From Nymphaea colorata (Eukaryota > Streptophyta > Magnoliopsida > Nymphaeales > Nymphaeaceae), in contig NC_045141.1 in assembly GCF_008831285.2 (NCBI RefSeq), forward strand, positions 26,463,315 through 26,527,314: DNA of 64,000 nucleotides, written 5' to 3'. Under the pieces are notes generated by a model. That model was given only the letters and a program-made list of their open reading frames with translations. It was not told the DNA's origin and did no database searches. Positions 36,400 through 47,051 of the stretch are shown here, one piece after another (the first letter of the stretch is position 1; each line of letters starts with the position of its first letter). Both the position numbers and the translations under genes were made by a program.

Positions 36400-39300
36400 A
36401 CCTAGGGCGACGCCTAGGCAAATTTGGATCCAAATCAAAGGCCAAACATGTGCGGTCTAGAGGAGGATCCGTTTAGGATGCGAGACAATAGGTCTCAAAC
36501 TTGGATTTTCGTTATTTGTTTAAGCATTTTGCTTTTGCGCCTTTGCTTTGGTTGATTTGGACTGGTTCATGAGCTTTGGAACCGGATTTAATCCAAGACT
36601 ATAAATATTTTGTAAATCTTTCATTTCATATGCAATTAGAAGAATTTGAATTCATTTGTCTCTTGACTCTCTCTCCTCACGGTTCTCTCCTCTCTCCTTG
36701 TGCACCTTCTTCCCCACGGCACTTTCTTTTCTTCCTCGTTCTCACATTTGGGAGAAACCGACAGCCATTGCCGATTTTAACCAAGCTTCTGCAAATCCGA
36801 GGGCTTCTTCTTATCCTTTGCCTTTTTTCTTCCTCTCTTCTCATCCACTTGCCCAAGGTTCGACGGCTTGAAGCATACGACTCCTCCATTCAAAATCAGA
36901 GGTTAGTACGTTAAGATTAAGGTGCTAATTTGTGCAACTCCGTTGAATTGACTTGGGTTAAGATTCAGCCATTAGGAAGTCGTGAACTCTCGATTCTAGC
37001 CGTGAGATTCACTATTTTCCTTGGTGGAAGCTTTCCCCATATCCGTTCTTACGGGTCACAAGGGATCTCCTTGGTTGCTCGTGCAAAACCTTAAGTGTTG
37101 AAGGCTTTCGTCGATTTAATTGGTCAAAGGAACATGTTCTAGCATTCGGCTCTAGCTTGTATTCTTATGGGAAAAATTCAAAAAAAAAAAAGAAAGGAGA
37201 AAAAGAAGAGAAAATAGGCGAGAAAAGAAAGAAAAAGAAAAAGAAAAAGAAGAAAAACGCCCAAAGAAAAAGTATTGAAAATTGAATTCCTGTAAAGTTA
37301 GAAGCAAGTTTGGTCGATTTGGGAGTGGCCGGAATTCTGAAATTCTGGCCACCGCTGCACACTTTCCGGCATACATTTGGTATTTTTCGGCCAACATTTG
37401 GGACTTCCGGTCTGAGATTCGAGTACACCTTGAGCAGCTTCAAAACATCTCGCAAGGGTGACAGCCACATTTGGGGGAAAACCGGCGGATCGCGTGGAGG
37501 ATCTCCTAGGTGCACTCACCTAGCCGCCGATGCATTTGGGGATTTCTGGTCGTCATCCCTACATTTGAGGTAAGTGGAATTCTACTTTGGCCTTTCGCAA
37601 TTCTAACTTTTTATCTCAGCCACGTGGCAGCCATCGAGAGCAAGGAGGGATCCATCGAGATTGAGTTGGAGATTCCCTTCCACATTTGGTGGGCTCGCCC
37701 CTCCTTTTGAGGAATCATTTGGGATCAAATCCCATTCATTTAGGTAGTGTCCTTCATTTTAGGACTTAGCCTCCCCTAGCTCACCATTTGTCCTCAACCC
37801 CGAACCCATTCACACCCTTAACCTATTTCCAAAACCCCACGTGTGATCTCATTTGGCCTACCCGATCCTACCTTCTAGGCATTTCCTTAGCCTCCCTTCC
37901 TAGACTCGTGGAAGGTAGCCTCGATGCACCATACACCTCAGCCTACATTTTAGGAGCTCAATCCCCATCCGGATTTCTCTCCTAGACATTTGCCTAACAC
38001 CCCTCACTCGCCTCTAGCTAGCCGCCATTTCCATTTGGCTCATTTCCCCCACTCATTTCCCATTTCCAATTATCCAAAGTGCCCTAGACCTACCCTTCCT
38101 AAAATATTGGAGTTGACTTTTGACCCCCTTGCCTACATTTGCTCGAACCTAGACTTGGACCCTTGAACCTAGTTGACCTAACCTATCTCGAGCCCAATTC
38201 TTACCTCAATCCGAGCTTAGTCGTAAGTTGACCCACCAAGTCCGAGCCTAGCCTAGACTACTCGAGCCCACCTTGTTCCACCCCCTAGGCGGCCACAGCC
38301 CTAGCCCCCAAGGCAGCCCGTGGCTTTCTTCCGCAGCCTTGGCCTTCTTGTGGCCAGTGGATCCCAGCCAGCAGCCCTCACACTTGCTGTCGGCCTTTGT
38401 GCTTGACTTCAGCCCCTCGCGTGGCCAGGAGGGCCACGCCCGTCGCCTTAGCTTACTACCGAGCTTGGCCAGGAAGGCCGAGCTCTCGGCACCAACAGCG
38501 GCCAGGAGGGCCGTCATCGCCTGCAACCCCGGCACCTACTCACGCGCCTGTTCCATCTACTCTCGGCCAGGCGGGCCGAGGCCTCCCTGCGAGTACTGTC
38601 CACACTCGGCCAGGAGGGCCGAGACATTGCTGTCTATCGCCGCAACCTGCCTGCTGCGGCCAGCCTTTGCCGGTGCCTGCTGTCTTCAGTCAGCACCTGC
38701 CTGCAATCTGCGGCCAATCCCTGCCGACGCCTGCGGCCAACGCCTGTTGCACCTGCAGCCAGCGGCCGTCGCCTGCGGCCTGTTCTCACTTGCGGCCAGC
38801 GGCTGGACCAGCCTGCTTTCTTGCGGTCGGTTGCTTACAACCTGTGCCAGCCCTTTTTAGCTGCAGTTTTCGTCATCACCCTCCGCCACTTGGAGTTGTC
38901 TTTCTCTCCCGCCTTGTAGCTGCAATACCTGAGGGTGGGTCATCACCTCGTGGTCTTTCTTGCTGCCCTTGCCAAGCGAGTCTTGGCCGGTAACCTCTCT
39001 AGACCCTCTATAGATAAGTGGGAGGTTGTTTTTGCTTTCGTACTTTGTTTTAGCCCAGCTTTGGCCATTGTTGTGCATTGAGGTACCTCGGAGGCTCCAA
39101 GCCAAAGACACGACCTCGTGGCAATTAGCCTCCTATGGGTGGGTGTGGTTTGATTCGATTAAAATTGGTTTGATGGTTTGTTTGAGTGAGTTGTGAGAGA
39201 TTTTATACTTGTATCGTTTACGATTTGTATTAGCCTCACATCTTGTAGTTCTTTGTAGTAGGATTTGCTTTGGGGATTGGTATTAACCTCACTTGTATCC

Positions 39301-39481
39301 TTTGTACCTATTGGGTTTAAGTCGGGGTTCCTGTCCGACTGGGCAGTGTCATTGTATTTGATTTGTCTTAGGATTAGTCTTAGGCTGTCCCAAGGTGATC
39401 TTGGGGTGGGGGTAGGCACGGCCGTCGGTGTAGGATTTTGGTCGACGCCGGGTTTGACCCTATGAAGCCCTTCCAATTACA
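36400..39481 (+). repeat. Probable long LTR or LTR-derived non-coding block
   Basis: About 3 kb without a believable gene follows the Gypsy integrase where a 3' LTR is expected. Supporting signs: a TATA-like ACTATAAATATTTTG at ~36,598 with pyrimidine-rich sequence after it, and an end ATTACA at 39,476-39,481 just before the unrelated gene-cluster DNA. Inside are a poly-purine stretch (37,170-37,260), many scattered CATTTGG motifs (37,360-38,060), a GC-rich part (38,270-38,860) and a T/G-rich tail. I could not fix the left end and there is no 5' copy in the window, so LTR identity is inference. The open frames here are GC- or purine-composition artefacts. Confidence 0.5.
38420..38622. repeat. 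Five dispersed copies of GGCCAGGNNGGCC
   Basis: GGCCAGGAGGGCC or close variants (GGCCAGGAAGGCC, GGCCAGGCGGGCC) start at about 38,422, 38,467, 38,500, 38,565 and 38,608, spaced 33-65 bp apart in GC-rich sequence. Each is a near-palindrome. Confidence 0.7.
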
Positions 39482-40025
39482 GCGCCAAATTTATTTTTTG
39501 AAAATATTATATTATTCTGTCACATTCACTTTACTTTGTGACTTGTGTGTGCTTCCTGCATCAACATGACTCAGTTCTCAGGCACCATTAAGATACTTCC
39601 CAATGTCAGTAGCCTTCATCAGCGTCAACACATTTAAATTGATTTTATCTGTTCCTGTTTCTGACTGTGATTGCTTTACTTGTATTTTTGTCTTCTTTTC
39701 TTTCCAAACTTTGTTATGAACTTTCGTGTGTGTTCTGTTTGATTGTTGTACAATGTTTTCCGGTTATGACCATCTATTACTGTTCAGAAGCTTCCAGTTG
39801 AGCTTGCCTTCATGCTTTACTGAGCACTGTGCATATGGCATATCTCTACATTCTATATTTGAGAAATGATGTACTATCCCAGGCAGGCAGGCAGGCATAT
39901 CCACATCTGCATCCTGTTGTCGTAGCTGCACTTGCACCTGTTTTTTTTTTTCTCTTTTGCAGGAACATTTTGACATCTCTATAGTAGTCTATATGTGTGA
40001 ATTATTACGACACCAGGTTGTTCAG
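39482..40025. other. Left remnant of the pseudogene locus (intron-like)
   Basis: AT/T-rich sequence with no coding signal, ending in a splice-acceptor-like TTGTTCAG before the first recognisable exon. It is probably the intron upstream of the surviving pseudogene exons. The exons for the USP domain, expected further left, are absent. Confidence 0.5.
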
Positions 40026-42209
40026 ATGCAGTCCTATCCAAACCTCAGTTGCATGCTCAATCTTTGGTGGATCAGCGATATGGTGCTCTTTTGACTGTGA
40101 ATCAATATAATAACAGTGGAATAGCTAGCGCCATTTATATGACCCATTCTAGGACCTCGCAAATCCATGATGAGCTGGAAAAAATAAGGTTTGAGCTTCA
40201 TCATGTCCAAGAAATGTTTAAGCTGGTCCAGGAGCAATCTGATCCTTCCAGCAAGGTAATCCTAATTGCATTATTAGAGATGTTTTCCGTAATGTATTCA
40301 GTTTATTTGTTGAACCTCCTTTGTTGCAAACCACATTCTAGATCTCTGAATTTCTTCCAACAAAAGTTTATGATAATAGAAATGGAAAATGCCTAGTTTA
40401 TGAGGCTGATAGATGTTCATATATGCAAAAACTTTCTATTGAACCTAATGTACATGAGTTCTTCTATTTATGGATGTATAGTGTATTTCCTATGCTCAAC
40501 CTTGTATTTGGGGTATCAAGCCATTTGTATTAGAAAATGGTTATGAGAGAGGCAACTGAAAGTTGTTTATCATGTGTTTTTCTGACCTTTATCTTGTGGG
40601 GTGGTCCCTCATGAGCCTATTTCCACAGCATTTATTTCTGGCCCCTGCAACTTATTTTCACTTATCTTCTGTACCGGTTGCTTTATCTTAGAAATCTGAG
40701 CTCAGCAATCACAAAGATGAGCTTGAATTGGTGACTACAGAAGGTAAAGCTAGAGAACCTCTAAAATATGAGAAGAAAAAACATGAAGCTGCTGACGAGG
40801 AAGCTGAATTTGTGAAGGTATGCTTAGAAAGCGAGCTCGTTCCGAAGAAAGAGGCTGTAGTTATAGCATCATACAAAGCAAAGGAGAAACATAAGCTGGA
40901 AAATGCATGTGCTTACTTGGATAACCAGTTTGAGAAATTTGGATGGGAAGAAATAAGTTCCGCAACTTCGTCATTGTCCGACACACTTAGGGTTGGAGAG
41001 GGGGCCTTTGGATATGTTTACAAGTGCACTTTGCGTCATGACAGTGGCTGTGAAAGTGTTGAAAGCAATTGGCATCCAGAAAGACAAGCAATTCCTACGG
41101 TGAGGTATGATTATGACATTCCAAGTAGTGAGCAGATTGTGACTTTTAAACATAGTCACAAAAAATTTTCTCAGGTTTTAAACGGTGAGGTTATTCTCGT
41201 GTATAATATGCCAAGCTTGAAAAAAAGGGAAAAAATATGATAACTTTTTAAAATTTTAAAAAACTAAAAATGAGGAAAAAATAAAATAACTGAAATTAAT
41301 AATACGAATATAAAAAAATAAGTAGATTTGTAACAAATAAAAATTAGAAAATGAAAAAAAAAACGTCTGGCATTCAAAAAATGAATAGAAGGAAAAAAAA
41401 ACGCTAAAAGAAATGCATTTTTTGTGAAAGAAATGCATTTTTTGTGACTATGCTTTTAAAGCTGCTTGGAAGAAAAGGGAAAATGATAGTAATAATTATG
41501 ATAACCAAATAATGAAATAATCAATAATAATTCGAATTATAATAACAATAGTAATAAGAATGGGATCAGACATGTTATCTAGCAGCTGGCTGATTTCATT
41601 TTTAAGAGCAGCCACTAATTCAGTTAATTCAACATGTTTCTCTTGGTGACCGCATGGCATCCTGCCATGTCACACCAACTCAAACTAAACCTGATGTGGG
41701 TTCAGTAATCCCACAAGGGAGTCCACAGCTTTGACAGTGGAGAACTGTCAATCACGAAGAACCTCACCTTCTTGGGAAATTCATTTCAGAAATCTCATTT
41801 TTTGGGCATATCGTGCCTGACTTTTGGTTAGTCATTGGGAATTTCCCATTTGTTTATTTAGGGAAATTTAGAAGTGAATTTTATTTATGAAAAGGAATCT
41901 GAGTTTTTCCTGAAATACAGTTTTGTGATGTTTCAGCTTGAGATACTGAACAGTATCCGGCATCCCCATTTGCTGATGCTTATTGGTGCCTGTCCTGAGC
42001 ATGGTTGCTTGGTTTATGAGTATATGGAACATGGCTGCTCGATCACAACCTTGTTAGTAAGATTGGAGACGTGGGTCTCTGTACGCTCATTCCAACAGGT
42101 CATTCCACCATGGCTACGGTCTACAAATTTGCTGTTGCCGAATAAGAATCTCGTTCCTAACCGGGCTCTCTCTTCTGCAATTTCAGAGTGGAAGTCCATA
42201 AACCACTGA
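40026..42209 (+). pseudogene. Truncated USP-kinase-U-box (PUB-type) pseudogene
   Basis: Recognisable exons: 40,026-40,255 (coiled-coil part with IHDELEKIRFELHHVQEM), 40,692-41,104 (charged coiled coil, FGWEEISSATSSLSDTLRVG and kinase P-loop GEGAFGYVYKC) and 41,937-42,209 (LEILNSIRHPHLLMLIGACP and EHGCLVYEYMEHG, ending at TGA 42,207). Breaks: a 2-bp loss after CTLRH shifts the frame before the catalytic Lys (AVKVL appears in another frame); about 40 residues of kinase are missing after YMEHG, including the catalytic HxD loop; the DHNLVSKIGDVG piece is out of frame; and the rest of the kinase plus most of the U-box is gone, joining to the U-box tail LVPNRALSSAISEWKSIN. The USP exons are absent. 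Exon edges follow the intact neighbour at 47,052. An intact copy would be a cytoplasmic kinase/E3 ligase; this one cannot be. Confidence 0.88.
41151..41452 (+). mobile_element. hAT-like MITE with perfect 8-bp target duplication (302 bp)
   Basis: The 16-bp perfect inverted termini are CATAGTCACAAAAAAT and ATTTTTTGTGACTATG. The 8-mer CTTTTAAA flanks both sides (41,143-41,150 and 41,453-41,460). The AT-rich inside shares GTATAATATGCCAAGCTTG and AATAAGTAGATTTGTAACAA with the MITE pair at 25,800-26,441. It lies in the pseudogene's last intron, 46 bp after the exon end. It has no coding capacity and depends on a transposase elsewhere. Confidence 0.9.
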
Positions 42210-42581
42210 GACCTCTCATTTCATAATATCCGAAAAATGATGCCCGTTCGACTTCGCAAATATTCTTATGTTGAAGTGTCTCACGGAAGGGCAGCAGAGG
42301 AACCCATCTCTGTCATCGGGTTCAGAACTGGCCGGGTTCTGGTTTTTTGTGAACCAAACCCCGATTTTATCCTGGTAAGGGCTGATATTCACTGCTATGC
42401 TTTCGAGGATTTCAAATCCTTGTTTTCCATAGATCTGAAATCCAGTATCTGTTCGGGCCCCTAAAAGGGATTTCAGATCTCAGACCAGCCTCATATGTGA
42501 GACCCGAGACTGTCAAGCACACCAAAGCCATACGAAAAGAAACAATCTTTTTTCCCCCTCCTGTCGTTTATGTTTGTTGCC

Positions 42582-42613
<32 letters not shown>

Positions 42614-45600
42614 AACAAGAAGATATTCTTGCTTAGCAAGATGGGGGAGACGCAAGCATCCAAATTTGGACCAACCAATTTGTTAGACGGGCAAGAACCA
42701 ATAGTCCAAGGCAATTATTGGGGCTGACTCGATGCCTCGTTTCCTACCTCTTCCTTCCCTCAATCAGCTATATATATATATATATGCACGCAAAGGTGTA
42801 GTTCAATCCCGAAGCGGTCGACGGAGGCAGGCGTAGCCAGTATGTGCGTATGTTTTTGATACTCCATCGGGTCAAAGAAAATGATGATGACCCATGGATC
42901 AGTGCAGTCAAAGAGGTTGCTAAGCAATTCTGAATTTTCTTAAGCATAATATACTTAAGCAATGAGTTGTGTGGCCATTGAAGTTGAGATCCTGAAACTG
43001 AAAGGATTTGCTACGAAAAAATTAACTTTGGCAGGCTTCTAGTGGCTGTTATACAGCTTATGTCTGTAATTTTTCTTTTCTTTTCTTTTTTTTTGAGAGA
43101 GAGAGAGAGAGTTATGTTTATATAAATGTGAACAGCATTTTAGCTGGTGGGTAGCCTGATCCTGTATATAGCCTGCATCCCCAACTCCTAAAATGGGATT
43201 TGGTTCTTGTTTCTGAGAATGTCAGGCATGGGATGTTTAATTAGTTCTTAATTAGCATTTCAAAAGCAGGATGAACAAATTAAGGTGGTCCTATTAAGGA
43301 GGTTGTGCATGCGTTTGATCTTAACCTTGAAATGCCGAAACAGCTTTCTGCAAGACGTGATTGCATGTTCTGGCCGAACACGTATGAGTTTGGGCCAACC
43401 CAGCTTGCATTTGCATGATCAGCCCGTTTGGCCCACCAGCCAAGGCGTATCGATTTTCTTTTCTTTTTTTTTTTTGTTCGGCCCGAACGCATAACTTCCT
43501 TGAAAATTTTGCTGGATGAGAGAACATACACCCTCCATTTGTGTGGGCATTTAAGAAGAGCTTGAATTTCACACCTCGAGTTGGACCATGGATTTTCCAT
43601 GCATATAAAGAAAGCTTATTTACTGGTATTATGAAGTAATTTGGGATGTCAACTCGTGTTTGAATCAGGTATATCATTTATCATATTTAATTTTTTGAAT
43701 GTTTATATATTCGGATTCGAATGGGAATGAAGAAAAGCCTATACTGTATCTGAATCCTATTTTTAAATTCACAATCCGATTCGTATCCACAGCTGAATTT
43801 TATTTTCACATTTGAATCCCCCTTTCAGATGCACAACCAAATCCGAACCACCTTATGATATGTTAATTAAGAACCAACTTTCAAAATGATGGATACTAGA
43901 CATAGGATATTTATTTTGAAAATGAATATACATTCAATTACGAAATCCAAATTTGATCAGATGTTTATTTAAAACGACAGGGGCCTTCACCCCCACTCAA
44001 AATTTAAAAAAAAATACATATAATTTTAAAAAAAATTTACTTAGCACCTATAAAAATTTTATTTTGACCCTTATTAAAATTCTAGAACTATAGTTTGGCC
44101 CTTCTAATGAAAAAAATTATTGACTCCACCCCTGTATACCAAGACTCGATCTCATGTCAAGCACAGACGAGCCAAATTTGATCAGATGTTTATTTCAAAC
44201 TAAATCCGTATCTAATTAGTTGTGATTTCTTATGTAAATCCAAATTCACCCTGAATTCTTAATTGAATATTAAATCTTTTTTTCCATATCATCAGACATT
44301 TTTAAAAAGCAATTCGATCCCATTAAGTCTCAATATCCATTGACGACGACGTCCCTTGCAAGACCCATCAACTGATTTCAGTTAAGATCAGCTCGATTTT
44401 CAAACATTTTCTCGTTTGCATGTTGACAAGTGCATGAATGATGTGTAAAAAAAATTCCTTTTGGCTTCAAGAAGGATTAAAATATCATCATCATCATCAT
44501 AAAGGTAGAAAATATATGAGATCCTGCGTTGCCAAACTCGGGAAGGAAATTGTATACAACCTTTTAGATTTAGAATACGAGGTCGCACACTCCCAGTGAA
44601 GATCAATGAAAAGAAAGGAAGAACATTTTGTTAACATTATCTCGGCTCGAGTACTTCAAGGAGTGGCATGATGGAGAACAGTAAATTATTGCACCACCTT
44701 TGAGGAATTGCAAAGTCAATCGCTTTTCTGCACTTTAATAGAACGTTGCTCCTTTTGATAAAATTGTTGTAGAGTCAACAGGTTTTTCTCCCATTGTGGG
44801 AAGGGGAAATCTACTCTCATATATGCATAAAAGTTCACAACTTTCAAAAAATTACAATTTCAGTGTTGTATCGTATATAGTAAGCTTTTAGAATTTGTGT
44901 TTTAGTTTTAAAACTTCAGTAAGCTTTTAAAATTTGTGGTAAATCTTGGGCACATTTTTCTTTTCAAACGCTTGAACGGTCTTAATTGTAGACCCACTTT
45001 TACATCATATATATTTCTTTAACAAACACTATGGTTTTATCTAGTTTATATTTTGAATTTAGGAATAACTATAGAAAGATTGAATTTGTGAAAATCACGA
45101 TGAATCATTTTCATTACAATTGGAATTATGTGTCAGTCTCCGTGTATCGTTAATTGGCGTTAGTAGCTGACAGTTCGGGAACTAACTTAGGCTTGAGCGG
45201 GGTAAGAGGAAGAATTTTTCAGTCACCCAACTATAATTTCAAAATTTTGATAGGAGTTGAAATATAATATTTCAAAATTTTTATATAGGTTAAATGGATT
45301 TTTTTTAAAAAAAAATTACATATAGATTTTTTTAGGAGTGCATCGGCTCATGTCGAGCATGGATATGATACTCATGTGAATCGAATCAGGATCTAGTCTT
45401 TTACCAACCAATTGATCCGACCAGCTACCCAACCCTTTGGAACTTTTCTGGAACATGTTCGTGGACACCAAGATCACTTGTCCAACTTGTCCCGAAACGA
45501 GTTCACATGAATGAAAATTTTAAAAAGACCTACAGGAGAATTCTGGAATTTGAAATTCTGTCCTTGTCAAAATCATGCAATCTCCGACGAAAACACCGAC

Positions 45601-46924
45601 AAGGCGTACACACTTTAAGGTCTCGTCACTTGATTATTTTGGAAAAAAACGTGAATTTAGGAAAATCCTAAATACCATTTTGGAATTTAGGAAACATGGT
45701 TATGATTCACGGAATTCGAAGTACGTCTATAACGAATCTTTCGCAAACGGGCTCTAATATTTAAGATTTTCGAAAGCACGATTAAACTTCAACAAACTTT
45801 TCTGGAACACGTTCGTGGTAGTCGAGCTATTTGACATCGTCTCAGTACAGTCATGTTCAATCGGGCTGGGCAGGCTCTATGCCCAGCCTTAGAAGTTGGG
45901 TTCTTATTAAAAAAAACAACTCGTGAATATATTAAATTTTAAGCATAGTTTTGTAATTTTTCAGTTAAAGCTAGTGCAGTATTTCTTCACTACGCTTCCT
46001 CCTTTCTGTTATTTTGTTGTCGTGAGTGCATTTCATTTGTGTGTGCGTGCTTTTGGAGAGCTAGATCTACGATATATTACTTCAAGAGATAGGCTTGTAG
46101 CTTAGATTTTACGCAATTAATGTACTTCTTGATTTCTGCTCATTCTTTCTTTTTTTAATTTTTTCTCTTATGCAGAGAAACCAAATATGGTAGTTGATTC
46201 TATGGTGCCTTATCTCTTCCAATTGAATTCTGTTGCTTTTCCCGCTCTAATTGCAAGTTGACATCTCTTAGCACGTTGTTTTCTTCTTTTTATTCATGTA
46301 TTTATTCTCAACAGTTCGCTTGATTGCTAAAAAACCATCTGTTATGCTTTTGATGCAATTTTGCTGCCAAGTGTTGACACCCATTGGGCATATTCTGCAT
46401 ATATATTCCTTACCAAAATCAAAATCAACGAAACAGCTTTTTGGCGGGCAGGGAACAGTATTAATAGCAACCACATAGGCGCTACAGGAGATAGCAGACG
46501 ACGAAAAGAAGCAATGAACTGTCATTTAGAACACGGGGCTAGAGAGAGAGAGACATTTGCTTTAACTTGAGAAGAAGCAGAGTCCCCTTTAGTGAGTGGA
46601 CCTACATTGGTCAAGTCAGGGCTTTCACCTGCTGCAAGGTGTTTCCTGAACTTGGACCAGATTACTCTGCCTTCAAAGACCCCGGTCCTTTATCATATGT
46701 TAAGCCTATCCGGGCCCCTTGTTCTGAGCCATTTCCTTTACCAATTGATTGGACTATGCTACTTCCGTAGTTTTGAGTAAGTATCAGGTACCCTTAGTTT
46801 ACATCCAAAAAAACTAAAATTAGGCTTTGAATCCATTTCCAACTGTTGTACACTGTGCAGATAAGGAAGCACTTTGATCGAAATGTCAAACGACGTTCTG
46901 TTTTTTTTCTCCTTTTTCTTTCAG
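42210..46924. other. Intergenic DNA between pseudogene and intact gene
   Basis: About 4.7 kb without a gene I can support. It contains (TA)n at 42,582-42,608 and 42,768-42,785, (GA)n at 43,095-43,111 and (ATC)n at 44,483-44,500. AT-rich stretches at 43,980-44,110 and 45,200-45,340 look like old mobile-element debris (CCCCCACTCAAAATTT, TATAAAAATTTTATTTTGACC). The part just before 46,925 should hold the promoter and first leader exon of the next gene; I cannot place them exactly. Confidence 0.5.
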
Positions 46925-47051
46925 AAGTCCCATAACTGAATGAAAAGGTGCCATAAATGATGCATGGTGGCTGAATTCTGTTTTTTAGATTCTGCTACCC
47001 CAGAGTTAAAACTGTTGTCCCAGGTTATCTTGGTGTCTTCTGAGGTTGGGA
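46925..47051 (+). other. Probable 5' leader exon part of the intact gene
   Basis: TTTCTTTCAG at 46,915-46,924 looks like a splice acceptor, and the 127 bp after it up to the ATG resemble the 127 bp before the ATG of the third gene copy (57,286-57,412): both start AAGT, both hold TGAATTC and a TTTTTTAGA stretch, and both end GGTTGGGA/GGTGGGAA before ATGGA. This suggests a conserved leader after a 5'-UTR intron. An alternative acceptor is the TTTTTTAG inside it. Confidence 0.55.

Noticed and set aside
37152-37515. Phe/Ser-rich minus-strand open frames
   Set aside because: They are produced by the A/G-rich run at 37,170-37,260.
38273-38993. 195- and 198-codon overlapping open frames
   Set aside because: They overlap in different frames in GC-rich repeat DNA; Ala/Pro/Arg/Cys-rich composition and no known domain.
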